DNA from: JBGTSJ01 sp041940305
GTDB taxonomy: Bacteria; Planctomycetota; Planctomycetia; Planctomycetales; Planctomycetaceae
Length of the DNA stretch: 64,000 nucleotides
Direction: 5' to 3'
Assembly (NCBI GenBank): GCA_041940305.1
Contig: JBGTSJ010000025.1
Coordinates: 16,679-80,678 of the forward strand
Within the stretch, counting starts at the first letter, position 1, and each line of letters begins with the position of its first letter. This document shows positions 54,150-62,900 of this stretch, piece after piece. The notes beneath the pieces were generated by a model, which saw only the letters and a list, made by a program, of their open reading frames with translations, searched no databases and was not told the origin of the DNA. The position numbers were made by a program, and so were the translations under genes.

Positions 54150-55601
54150 TCAGGCGGTCGGACGATCTCCAGCCTGGGACGCGGGTGCCCCGGCGGCCTG
54201 CAGCTTTTGAGCGAGGTCGGCGATCGTGGCCATCGCGTCCTCGAACCGCCGGTCGCGCGTGGCCGAGCCGTTGGATTCGTGCGATCCCAGCGAGAATTCG
54301 CCGGAGAGATCGGCCCTGAGCGGAGCGCCGTTCTGGCCCAACGCAGCCGCGCTGCTGATCGCACCGGAAAACGACCCTTTCGTGGATTTCAGCGTCTCCC
54401 TCAGTTCGTCGAGGAAGGCCGTGCCGGCTGCTTCGAGGCGGGCGACCCATTCGCCGGTCGCAGCGGGACTTGAACTGTTCGTGTCGCCGCCAGCCGTTGT
54501 CTGGTTCTGCAGCCTCTGCAGCAGGTGGTCGTTGCAGTACTGGTCAATCGAAATCAGCAGGTCTTCCTCGGCCTTCTGCAACGTGTTGGCGGGGAACATG
54601 ATGACCATGCTCATGGCGAGCGCGACGAGCGTGGTGTCAAACGCCAGCGCGAGACCGCTGGTGACGCCCGCCAGCGACTGTTTGATCACATCGAGGTCTT
54701 CAGCGCCTTCCAGCGAGCCGCTGAACTGGCTCACCGCGTCGCTGATGCCGAGCACCGTGCCGATGAAACCCAGGATGGGGACGGCCCAGATGAAGACGTG
54801 CAGCATCGTATAGCTGCCATCGACCCGGGCGCCGTCGATATCTCCCTGGGACTGGAGGATCTCTCCCACCTCCTGCACGTCCCCCCGGGCGTCCACGTGA
54901 TCGAGCGCCAGCAGCACCCGCCGGACCAGAAAATCGCGCCGCGGATTGAGCGGCAGCTGTTCGATGTGCTTGCGGAAGCGGGCGATGTTGCCGCTGTGAA
55001 TGATGCGCGACTCGTGCTGCGGGAGCAGGTCGTACGTCAGCGACTGCCTCTGACTCAGCAGCTTCCACAGTTTGAGCAGCAGGATTGCCATCGACCAGAA
55101 CGTCAGGAACACGATCGCATACGGCACCCAGCCTCGCTCGGTGAACAGCTTGGCCCAGTACTGATGCGTGAGGGGGTAGAGTATGAGCCAGTACGCCCCC
55201 ACCGTCGCAGCGAGGGCGACCAGCCCCGTTAGCACGAGGCTGGCGTCGGTGGGACTTTGCGTTTTGAGGAGCGGTTCGAGCAGGCCGAGTGCGCCGCTGC
55301 CGGGACCCGCGGCTGTTTCATCGTCTCCCGCGTCCAGCAGCTTGCCGACGATGGGGCCGTCGTGCCGCGGGCTCTTGCGGGCGGGCTTGTCGGGCAGGAA
55401 GTCGGAGTCGCTCAGTGCGACCGGTTCCTGCGACTTCCCGACCGGCTTTGCGGCCTTCGGTTCCGGAGGGGAGGGCTTCGGCGGCTTCACCTTGATCTGC
55501 TGATCGCAGCGGGGGCAGTTCGCCGTCACCCCCTGCGGATCCTTCGACTCGGGCACCGAAAACACGGTCGAGCACTTCGGACACGTGACCTGCAATGTCA
55601 T
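54150..55601 (-). CDS. MotA/TolQ/ExbB proton channel protein with zinc ribbon
   Basis: A 483-residue protein. The N-terminal zinc ribbon has CPKC and CPRC (about residues 7-34, MJ0042 type). A linker follows, then two membrane helices (about 122-180, SLVLTGLVALAATVGAYWLI and VPYAIVFLTFWSMAIL). After a cytoplasmic stretch comes the conserved MotA/TolQ/ExbB region: FIWAVPILGFIGTVLGISDAV, then VTSGLALAFDTTLVALAMSM. This family forms the pentameric stator that uses proton flow to drive a dimeric MotB/ExbD-like partner. The two small single-TM proteins encoded just downstream are the likely partners, and the TPR-HEPN protein is upstream. Confidence 0.88.
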   Translation of the reverse strand: MTLQVTCPKCSTVFSVPESKDPQGVTANCPRCDQQIKVKPPKPSPPEPKAAKPVGKSQEPVALSDSDFLPDKPARKSPRHDGPIVGKLLDAGDDETAAGPGSGALGLLEPLLKTQSPTDASLVLTGLVALAATVGAYWLILYPLTHQYWAKLFTERGWVPYAIVFLTFWSMAILLLKLWKLLSQRQSLTYDLLPQHESRIIHSGNIARFRKHIEQLPLNPRRDFLVRRVLLALDHVDARGDVQEVGEILQSQGDIDGARVDGSYTMLHVFIWAVPILGFIGTVLGISDAVSQFSGSLEGAEDLDVIKQSLAGVTSGLALAFDTTLVALAMSMVIMFPANTLQKAEEDLLISIDQYCNDHLLQRLQNQTTAGGDTNSSSPAATGEWVARLEAAGTAFLDELRETLKSTKGSFSGAISSAAALGQNGAPLRADLSGEFSLGSHESNGSATRDRRFEDAMATIADLAQKLQAAGAPASQAGDRPTA

Positions 55602-55684
55602 GGCGGACCCTTACATTCGTTTCCGGGTCACGGTCTCCTTCCCGCGACACGCGACAATCCGGCGCTGCGCCGTGGCGGACTTCG

Positions 55685-58378
55685 TCAGTGCGCGCTGTCC
55701 GCGACGGCGACTGCTTCGACGGTCGGTATCTCTGTGTCTGACGGCGGCGGGGCCTTGCGGTCAAGCGGAAACTGCAGGTTGTCGCGGACCGTCCGCAGAC
55801 TGGTTTTGACCTGCCGGTTCATGTGCTTCACCGGATTCTGCTTGCCCGATCCGTCCTTGAGCTTTCGATCGAGCTCGGCCGAGTGAAAAATCGCATTGCG
55901 GCAGTTGCCGATGTAGCTCAGCGCCGCCATGACGAGCGGTCTGGTCGGCTCGCTGCCGTACTGATCAAACTTCAGTGTCTTCCAGCCTTCGTCGAGGATC
56001 CCGACGAGGTGCCCGAAGTTGGCCACATCGAGCACGTCCTCGGCGTCGTCAGCCTTTCGCAACTTTTCCTGCAGGTACCGGTATGAGACTCGGCCGGAGA
56101 TATGCGGGTCGCTCCCCAGCTGGTCCCAGTCTCCTCCCCATTCGGTCCGCACCTGCCGGCGGATCATCCGCTTGAGGTCCCGCTCCAGGGTGGTCACCTG
56201 CTCGAAGACGCGCTGCGCCCACTGCTTGCGCCACTGCCGCCAGATGATGACGGCCGGAATGCTCAGGACGGCGAGCACGCTCAGGACGATCAACACCGTG
56301 CGCGTGCGCTCCCGCGCGGCCTGGAGGGCGGACTCCGCCTCCAGCCGTAGTTCGGCCGCGCGGTCCCGGTTCGCCAGCGCCGTCGAGTTCGTCCGGTCTT
56401 CATTGACGGCTCGCTCGAAGTGTTTGTGTGCGGCGGCGAAGGCTTCGACGCGCTCGGCCCCGTGAGCGGCCCGCGCCCGCTGCATCTGGATGTCTCCGAG
56501 TCCCAGCTGAGCCGCCACCGAATGCGGGTCCTTCGCCAGCAGTTCCTCGAAGGCGCGGATCGCATCGTCCGGCTTGCGCTGCAGCATCAGACACTGCGCC
56601 CGCAGCCGCAGCACGCTCAGGTCATCCGGAGCGGCGGCCTGGGCCTGCTCCAAATACTCGATGGCGCGGTCATACTCGCTGGACGCCATCAGTGCCTCCC
56701 CCATCAGCGTCATGGCGGATGCATCCCAGTTCGGCGACTGCTCCACGAACTGCAACTGCTCGACGGCCTTCGCCGAATCTCCCTGCCGCAGGTAGGCCCG
56801 GGCCAGCAGCGTGCGGGCGCGGTCCCCTACGTCGGGGTCGGCCTGCAGTTTGCGCAGCTCGACGATGCAGGCGGAATACTCCTGCTCGTGCAGCAATGCT
56901 TCGGCCAGCTGCAGGCGGAAACCCTTGGTTTTGGCGGCATCGATCCTCAGCCTGCGTCCGAACGTGTCGATCGCCGTCACGGCCCGCTTCAGCACTTCGG
57001 CCGCCGACTGGTAATTGCCGCTCTGAAAGTAGATCTCCGCGAGCGTGCTGAGGGCCTCCAGCTTCTCGTCGGGCTTGGTCCCCCTGACCGACACCTGGAA
57101 GTACGACTCCAGATCGCGGCTGAACAGGCGGAAGTTCTCTTCCGCGAGATCCTGCTCGCCGGCGGCGTAGTGGGCTTTTCCGAGTTCGAAATAGAGCTGC
57201 GTCGGCCGGTTGGGGATCCGCTCCTGCCATTCGAGCATTGCGTATTCGAGTTCCTCCAGCGCCTCCACGAGGCGTCCCGCGCCGACAAGCGCCTTGCCGT
57301 ACTCGATCCGCACATCCACCTGGTTGCGGGAGCCTTCCTCGGCGAGCGCGAGGACGCGGGCGTACTGCTCCGCCGCCTCGGCGTACAACTGCTTCTGCAG
57401 CGTCTCGGAGGTCTGCTGCTCGGCCGCCCAGGCGAGGTTGCCGGCGACGTTGTAGCGCTGTTGCAGGTCGAGCGAACTGGTCAGCGCCAGCTGCCTCAGC
57501 AGGGGCAGCGCCTTGTCCACCTGCTCGGCATCCACATACAGCGTTGCCAGCACCAGCTTGACTGTCGGCACAGCGGTCTTGGGATCGGCGGCGAGCGCTT
57601 CGTACTCCGCCAGCGCGTAATCGACATCCCCTTCGGTGTCCGAGACGTCCAGCTCCAGGTCCTCGCCGTCCTCGCCCTGAGCGGGCGTCCGCGACATCAA
57701 CGTGCTGGAGCTGCGCAGCGCGGTGAGCAGCTCCCGGTTGTTCGACCAGTCGTGGGGATTGATGCGCACCGCCGCGCGCAGCGCGGCGACGGCCAGTTCC
57801 GGACTGCCGTTGTAGTGGTGCGCCTGTCCCAGGTAGTACTGCAGCCATTCATTCTGCGGGGCCGCGTCGGTCAGCTCGGTGAAGATCTGCACGGCGTGCG
57901 CGTAGTCGCGGAGCCGCTGGTTGTACACGCTCCACAGATACATAGCGGACTCGACGTCGTCCGCCTGCAGACGCAGCGCCCGGATGTAAGCGTCCCGTGC
58001 ATCGGCGAAGTAGCCGGACTCCTCTTCGATGATCCCCAGCGATCGGTACAGGCTGGGGTCGTCGGGGGCGATCTTGAGCGCGGCTTCGATCAACACCCGC
58101 GCTTCATCCAGCCGTTGTTCGCTGCGCCGGACAATCGCCTCGGCCACGAAATCCTGAGCGGTCGGCTCGAACGAGCGGGCCGCTTCGAGCGCCGTGGTGA
58201 AATGCTGGCTGGCGGCCTCGAAATCGCGATCGGCCACGGCGTCGTTGGCGCGTTGCAGCGACTGTCGCACTTCGTCGGAACGGAGCGGAGACACCTCGGG
58301 CGCCTGACCGCAGACGGCCCGGCAGACGCACACGCACAGAATTGCGAAGACGGTACGACCCGGACCCCGGTGTCGCAT
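55685..58378 (-). CDS. TPR protein with membrane helix and C-terminal HEPN-like domain
   Basis: An 897-residue protein. The ATG at 58378 gives a signal-like N-terminus (AILCVCVCRAVCG). About 600 residues of tetratricopeptide repeats follow (for example ALKIAPDDPSLYRSLGIIEE and YLEQAQAAAPDDLSVLRLRA). One membrane helix lies at about 698-718 (VLIVLSVLAVLSIPAVIIW). The C-terminal about 170 residues are cytoplasmic. They resemble the Swt1-type HEPN domain: an SYRYLQEKLRKAD lead, DVANFGHLVGILDEGW, and the HEPN catalytic-type motif RNAIFH (R827, H832). The gene heads an operon with the TolQ-like channel. No named family fits the whole. Confidence 0.85.
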   Translation of the reverse strand: MRHRGPGRTVFAILCVCVCRAVCGQAPEVSPLRSDEVRQSLQRANDAVADRDFEAASQHFTTALEAARSFEPTAQDFVAEAIVRRSEQRLDEARVLIEAALKIAPDDPSLYRSLGIIEEESGYFADARDAYIRALRLQADDVESAMYLWSVYNQRLRDYAHAVQIFTELTDAAPQNEWLQYYLGQAHHYNGSPELAVAALRAAVRINPHDWSNNRELLTALRSSSTLMSRTPAQGEDGEDLELDVSDTEGDVDYALAEYEALAADPKTAVPTVKLVLATLYVDAEQVDKALPLLRQLALTSSLDLQQRYNVAGNLAWAAEQQTSETLQKQLYAEAAEQYARVLALAEEGSRNQVDVRIEYGKALVGAGRLVEALEELEYAMLEWQERIPNRPTQLYFELGKAHYAAGEQDLAEENFRLFSRDLESYFQVSVRGTKPDEKLEALSTLAEIYFQSGNYQSAAEVLKRAVTAIDTFGRRLRIDAAKTKGFRLQLAEALLHEQEYSACIVELRKLQADPDVGDRARTLLARAYLRQGDSAKAVEQLQFVEQSPNWDASAMTLMGEALMASSEYDRAIEYLEQAQAAAPDDLSVLRLRAQCLMLQRKPDDAIRAFEELLAKDPHSVAAQLGLGDIQMQRARAAHGAERVEAFAAAHKHFERAVNEDRTNSTALANRDRAAELRLEAESALQAARERTRTVLIVLSVLAVLSIPAVIIWRQWRKQWAQRVFEQVTTLERDLKRMIRRQVRTEWGGDWDQLGSDPHISGRVSYRYLQEKLRKADDAEDVLDVANFGHLVGILDEGWKTLKFDQYGSEPTRPLVMAALSYIGNCRNAIFHSAELDRKLKDGSGKQNPVKHMNRQVKTSLRTVRDNLQFPLDRKAPPPSDTEIPTVEAVAVADSAH

Positions 58379-58585
58379 ACGGCACCCCGCGCAGATAGGA
58401 ATCGCCCGCATCGGGCCGGCCGGCGCGCGACGGCCCGCGAGCAGCCTCAAGACAGTATCAGCGTACCCGCGTCGCTAGGCCCTTACAACTTTCCAGCTGA
58501 CTTGAGAGAGTGCTGCGATGGCGTAGTGGGCAACACGCTGGCACAACCGATGCAATCCGTCGACCCCCTCGGGACGCTGATCTCA

Positions 58586-60019
58586 TCAGCCGCGCCGGAT
58601 GGCTTCCATCGGCGACAGCCGCGCGGCCTGCCAGGCGGGATAAACTCCACCCAGGATGCCCAGTCCCGTGCTGAACAGGATGCTGAATCCCAGCAGCACG
58701 GGCCCGGCGTGCAGGTGGACCCGCTCCGGGAAGTACCAGTTGATGACGTGTGTCGCGATCCAGCCGAACAGGGCGCCCAGCAGGCCGCCGCAGACTCCGA
58801 GCAGGGCGCTCTCAAACGTGACCAGCCACAGCACATGCCCGCGCGACCAGCCGTTGGCCCGCAGGATGCCGAACTCGATGCGGCGCTCCGTCACGCTCAT
58901 GAGCATCGTGTTGACGATCGAAAGGACCGCGATCGCGACGCCGATGGCCGTCATCAGCGTGAGAAACAGGTCGAGGTCTGCACTGAACTCGTCGAACTTC
59001 TCCGCCCAGTCGTCGGCCGAGCGGACTTCGACGGGCGAATCCGCCGCAGGGTTAGCGACACCGGTCTCTGTCGATGAGGCCGAAACACCTGGGTTCTCTG
59101 TGATCACAGAACCCGACGTCTGCTCCTCGACATCCCGGCCGTTCGCGGGATCGCCATCGTCATCCCCGCTATCTGACGCGGAAACTGTCGTCTCATCGCT
59201 GCCGGAGTTCTGCTTGAGCGACCGGTCGAAGCTGCGGAAGAACTCGGTCAGTGGATCGGACGACGTTCCGCCGGATGTTCCGAACAGGTCGAAGCCCGAC
59301 AGTCCCTGCCACCCGCCGACGCTCCGGTCCGCAAAACGCTGCTCGATCTCGCGGGTGATTTCGTCCTGGTCGGCACCGTTGACGGTTTCGAGGTAGTACA
59401 CGGACACGGACGCCTGGTCGAACCGGCTGATGTTTCGCACGCTGCCGACATCCATGAGGATGCTCACGTCGAGGAGCATCGAGCCGCAGTAATACGTGCC
59501 GACGATCGTCACGTCGTGGCCGTTGACCTTGAGCGTGTCTCCCAGCCCCTTGCCGAACTCCTCGGCGATCTGCCGGGCGACGACGCAGTTCATCGTGCCG
59601 GCGTCGTCCGCCTCCAGAAACCGGCCGCTCTCCAGGCATTCGTTGTAGACGCCGTGCTCGAGTCGCAGCCGGCTTGGGATGTCGAAGCCGAGGATGAATC
59701 GCGGCGGACTGATGATGGTCTTGCCGTCGATGACGTTGGCCCGCACCAGCACCTGCGGGTTGACGACGGTCACTCCTTCCATCTCCTCCAGCTCGTCCTG
59801 CCAGCCGGCCGGGAGCGTGGAGAACAGCGGGACCGGTGCGCCGCGTTGCTGCACCAGCAGGCCCGGGATCATGTCGAACGTGGACGAGACGAGCTGATCG
59901 ATGCCGCCGGCGATCGAGAACAGGCCCACCATGCCGGCGATTGCGACCGTCAGGCCGAGGATCGACAGGGCCGATCGAACCGGACGGCTCAGCAGGTTTC
60001 CGAAAGCGAACTTGAACAT
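58586..60019 (-). CDS. FtsX/MacB-type ABC transporter permease
   Basis: A 477-residue permease. The first membrane helix (ALSILGLTVAIAGMVGLFSI) is followed by the MacB periplasmic core domain (VVNPQVLVRANVI to SVSVYYLETVN). The C-terminal FtsX domain has three helices (LMTAIGVAIAVLSIVNTMLM; ALLGVCGGLLGALFGWIATH; VLLGFSILFSTGLGILGGVY, with PAWQAARLSPMEAI). Between them is an atypical Asp/Ser/Thr-rich linker (about residues 272-340). No ATPase gene is adjacent, so a partner must be encoded elsewhere. The substrate is unknown; MacB-like systems act on lipoproteins, peptides or signals. Confidence 0.85.
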   Translation of the reverse strand: MFKFAFGNLLSRPVRSALSILGLTVAIAGMVGLFSIAGGIDQLVSSTFDMIPGLLVQQRGAPVPLFSTLPAGWQDELEEMEGVTVVNPQVLVRANVIDGKTIISPPRFILGFDIPSRLRLEHGVYNECLESGRFLEADDAGTMNCVVARQIAEEFGKGLGDTLKVNGHDVTIVGTYYCGSMLLDVSILMDVGSVRNISRFDQASVSVYYLETVNGADQDEITREIEQRFADRSVGGWQGLSGFDLFGTSGGTSSDPLTEFFRSFDRSLKQNSGSDETTVSASDSGDDDGDPANGRDVEEQTSGSVITENPGVSASSTETGVANPAADSPVEVRSADDWAEKFDEFSADLDLFLTLMTAIGVAIAVLSIVNTMLMSVTERRIEFGILRANGWSRGHVLWLVTFESALLGVCGGLLGALFGWIATHVINWYFPERVHLHAGPVLLGFSILFSTGLGILGGVYPAWQAARLSPMEAIRRG

Positions 60020-60190
60020 GTGCTGCTGGACAAACGGTGGCCGGAACCGAACTCGGACTCGCAGGATAGCGGGAACCGGCGGCTCCCGTGAGGGGCTCCC
60101 CTCAGGAAGTCTCCGATACCCGGCTGTGGGAAGCGTCTTAGGCTTAGGGTTGGAGAGAACAATCGATCCCCTAAGCGTTGGAGACGAACC

Positions 60191-60661
60191 ATGATCGGAC
60201 GCCGCGAATTTGGAAAACTGGGACTCGGCATGCTGGGCGCGGCCGCCGTCGGACGGGCCGCGTTCGCCGCAGAGGACAAACCGTCAAACGAGCACAAGCA
60301 TCACGAGATGGACATGCTGTTCGAAGCGTGTGCGAAAGCCTGCAGCGACTGCCAGCGGGAATGTGACTCCTGCGGGACGCACTGCGCCCATCTGCTGGCG
60401 GAAGGTCACAAGGAGCACGCCCAGACGCTGGCGACCTGTCAGGACTGCGCCGACTTCTGCGTGGCTGCCTCCCAGATCGTCGCCCGCGGTGGACCCTTCG
60501 CAGCTCTGATCTGCGAATCCTGCGCCGAGGCGTGCAACCGCTGCGCGACGGCCTGCGAAAAGTTCCCCGACGACGAGCACATGAAGGCCTGTGCGGAAGA
60601 ATGCCGCAAATGCGAAGAGGCCTGCAAGAAGATGCTCCCCCACGCCGGCCACGTCGGATAA
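60191..60661 (+). CDS. Csp1-like copper storage protein (four-helix bundle, Tat-exported)
   Basis: A 156-residue protein with a Tat signal (GRREFGKLGLGMLGAAAVG). The mature part is a cysteine-rich helical bundle with 18 cysteines in repeating patterns such as CAKACSDCQRECDSC, CQDCADFC, CESCAEACNRCATAC and CAEECRKCEEAC. This is the arrangement of the Csp1 family (DUF326), which binds many Cu(I) ions inside a tetrameric bundle and stores or buffers copper. The Tat signal places it outside the cytoplasm, like methanotroph Csp1. It is a single gene with the convergent PQQ-propeller gene beyond a long hairpin. Confidence 0.9.
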   Translation: MIGRREFGKLGLGMLGAAAVGRAAFAAEDKPSNEHKHHEMDMLFEACAKACSDCQRECDSCGTHCAHLLAEGHKEHAQTLATCQDCADFCVAASQIVARGGPFAALICESCAEACNRCATACEKFPDDEHMKACAEECRKCEEACKKMLPHAGHVG

Positions 60662-60700
60662 GTCATCCCGATCGAGCCGCATCATCGACCGCCAAGATGA

Positions 60701-60784
60701 GGAACCGCGAAAGTAGCGAAAGGGAGGGGACGTCCGCCCCCCTTTTCTGACTTTCGCCTTTTTCGCGCCTTTCGCGGTTCCCTC
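60701..60784. terminator. Long inverted repeat between convergent genes, copy 2
   Basis: The left arm GGAACCGCGAAAGTAGCGAA (from 60701) pairs with the complement of the right arm at 60751-60784 (CTTTCGCGGTTCC at the end). It is the same repeat family as at 39757-39892. It lies between the ends of the Csp1-like and PQQ genes and can stop transcription from both sides; there is a T-rich stretch in the centre. Confidence 0.6.
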
Positions 60785-60799
60785 CCTTATCTCTGAATC

Positions 60800-62062
60800 T
60801 CAGCGGCGGATGTCGACGGCGAGAATCTCGTCGTCGGTGCGGAGGTAGAGTACGCCGTCGCTGAGGGCGGGGGCCTGGCGCGTGGAGGAGAACAGCGGGG
60901 CGCGGTCGAGTTCTTCGAACTTCTCCGGGTTGGCGCGGACGATCACCAGTTCGCCGTCCATTGTGGTGATCCACAGCTTGCCGTCGGCGGCGATCATGTT
61001 CCCCTTGCCGAATCGCTGCTGCTGCCACTGTCGCTCCCCGGTCGCCGCTACAATGCAGGCGAGGTGCGTGACGGCTCCGGCGCTGCCGATGTTGTCGAAC
61101 CCGTAGAGATAACCGTCGAGCAGGATCGACGTCTGCCACTCGTTATGCATCACGCTGCGGGGGCCGAGCGATGTCCACTCCTCGGTCACCGCCGCTGCAT
61201 CGCCGCCGTCGATCGACAGCAGCACCGAGCCGTGGTTCTCGCCGCAGGAGATGAAAACCTTGCCGTCGAGGGCGAGCGGCGTCGCGATGTTGCAGTTGAA
61301 GTCCGTCTCGTACGGATATGACCAGAGGACCTCGCCATCATCGGGTGCGATGCCGAGCAGCTCCGATCCGGCGAACACCACGACCTGTTCCCGTTCGTTG
61401 ATCGTCAGCAGGGAGGGGGACGAGTACCCCGCCGGAATACCGCTGCCCGCCGTCCAGCGAGGCTCGCCGCTGTTTCGATCGTACGCCGCGACCGTGGCCG
61501 AAGGCGCACCCACAGTCACCACGACCACGTCACCCACGATCAGGGGTGAACTCGCCATTCCATAGTCGGCGACCTTGCCCCGCAGCGACTTCACCGTATC
61601 GGCGGACCAGAGGACGCTGCCGTCGTCGCGACTGAGGGCCGCCAGGATGCCTTCGCCGGTGAAGACGTAGACCGCATCATCCGCCACCGCCGGCGTCGCG
61701 CGGGGTCCGTCTCCCATCGCATTCTCATAGGCCGGCGCCAGCTCCCGCTCCCACGCCTGTTCTCCCGTTGCGGCGCTGAGGGCGGTCGCCCATTGCTTTC
61801 CGTCGCGTTGCGTCAGCGTGTAGATGACTCCGTCTGTGATGGCGAGTCCCGACATCCCCTCACCTGCATCGACCCGCCAGGTAACCGTCGGCCCGTCGTC
61901 GCCGAAGGCCTCGATCAGTCCGGTTTCCTCCGAGATGCCGTCCCGGTTCGGACCCAGAAACTGCGGCCAGTCCCCCGCGCGGACCGTAAGGCTCGTCCCG
62001 AGGACGCCCGTGATGAACAGGATCGCCAGCCGTCGCCGAATGAACGCGCCTGTGGTCGCCAT
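60800..62062 (-). CDS. PQQ-like beta-propeller repeat protein
   Basis: A 420-residue exported protein. The ATG at 62062 has AGGAG about 9 bases upstream; a start at 62086 is possible. The signal is RRLAILFITGVLGTSLTVRA. The mature part begins GDWPQFLGPNRDGISEETG, a signature of the planctomycete PQQ-like group. Seven or so blades follow, with motifs such as VYVFTGEGILAALSRDDGSV and VVVTVGAPSATVAAYDRNSG. Whether PQQ is bound is unclear; many such proteins lack enzyme activity. The last blade carries LYLRTDDEILAVDIR. Confidence 0.9.
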   Translation of the reverse strand: MATTGAFIRRRLAILFITGVLGTSLTVRAGDWPQFLGPNRDGISEETGLIEAFGDDGPTVTWRVDAGEGMSGLAITDGVIYTLTQRDGKQWATALSAATGEQAWERELAPAYENAMGDGPRATPAVADDAVYVFTGEGILAALSRDDGSVLWSADTVKSLRGKVADYGMASSPLIVGDVVVVTVGAPSATVAAYDRNSGEPRWTAGSGIPAGYSSPSLLTINEREQVVVFAGSELLGIAPDDGEVLWSYPYETDFNCNIATPLALDGKVFISCGENHGSVLLSIDGGDAAAVTEEWTSLGPRSVMHNEWQTSILLDGYLYGFDNIGSAGAVTHLACIVAATGERQWQQQRFGKGNMIAADGKLWITTMDGELVIVRANPEKFEELDRAPLFSSTRQAPALSDGVLYLRTDDEILAVDIRR

Positions 62063-62175
62063 CCCTGAACTCTCCTGCTCGGACACGGAAGACTCGCTGA
62101 TTCACTACAATCCGGCCGCTGCCGACTGCGCAGCATAAGACCACCCCATCCGGACAGGCAACGCCGCGCGATCCC

Positions 62176-62517
62176 ATGCGACTGTTTGAAGGCACCCTGT
62201 TCGATCGTCCGCCCCGCTGTGATCGCTGCGGCGAGCTGGAATCGGAATGCCGCTGTCCGCCCCCCGCGCCGGACTTGCTCGCTCCGGAGAAGCAGACCGC
62301 CCGGCTGTCGGTCGAGAAGCGCAAGAAGGGGAAGCTCGTCACGGTGATTCGCGGACTTCCGGCCGACGGCAATGATCTGCCTTCACTGCTGACGCGGCTC
62401 AAGGACACGTGCGGAGCGGGGGGATCGCTGCAGGGAGACGAACTGGAGATTCAGGGGAACCAGCTCGAACGCGTCCGCGCTGCACTGACGCAGATCGGTT
62501 ACCGAGTCAAAGGCTGA
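62176..62517 (+). CDS. SUI1/YciH-type translation initiation factor homologue
   Basis: A 113-residue protein. An N-terminal cysteine cluster (CDRCGELESECRC) could bind zinc. The SUI1/eIF1 fold follows (VEKRKKGKLVTVIRGLPADG, the GLPADGNDLPSLLTRLKDTC segment, GGSLQGDELEIQGNQ and RVRAALTQIGYRVKG). YciH is the bacterial counterpart of eIF1 and may help choose start codons or respond to stress. It lies divergent from the PQQ gene, and its ATG is 89 bases from the chosen PQQ start. Confidence 0.9.
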   Translation: MRLFEGTLFDRPPRCDRCGELESECRCPPPAPDLLAPEKQTARLSVEKRKKGKLVTVIRGLPADGNDLPSLLTRLKDTCGAGGSLQGDELEIQGNQLERVRAALTQIGYRVKG

Positions 62518-62900
62518 CGGTCCCGGGGACTGGCCTTTCAAAGCCAGCCAGCGACTCGACAGCCCTGGAAGGCCGTCGGACCCATCGTGCCGCCCGGAAT
62601 GACAGTCTTCGCTGGCTCCCCTCGGGTCAAACTGTCAACTTGGCAGGATTCCACTCGTCTCCAATGCGGCCGCATTCGCTGCAAGGCAAATAAATGCAAC
62701 GCCTTGCGTCGAATTCGCCTGCCCGGCACATCGCTTGCAATCACGGTGCGTCACGCTAGCATTCCAGACTTCCGCGCGAAGAGTGTCGGCTGAGGGCGGT
62801 CCGTCGGATCACCATCGTGGCAGTCACGCCGACCCCGCTGCGGTGAGCGAACAACCAACTGACTCGATTCACCACGTACCTTCCACTACGAGGATTTGCC
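62518..62900. other. Intergenic region upstream of groEL
   Basis: 383 bases between yciH and groEL with no gene I can support. A weak stem CTGGC-ctttcaaa-GCCAG lies at 62530-62547 after yciH. No CIRCE element with proper arms and 9-base spacing was found, and no groES gene precedes groEL. Confidence 0.5.

Noticed and set aside
50720..58378. Classical Zorya defence system
   Set aside because: The channel and small partners are similar in principle, but no OmpA-like ZorB, ZorC, or ZorD/E helicase or nuclease is present, so the name is not justified.
62745..62812. Possible CIRCE heat-shock operator before groEL
   Set aside because: CTAGCATTC and GAGTGTCGG are imperfect arms 16 bases apart instead of 9, so the match is likely chance.
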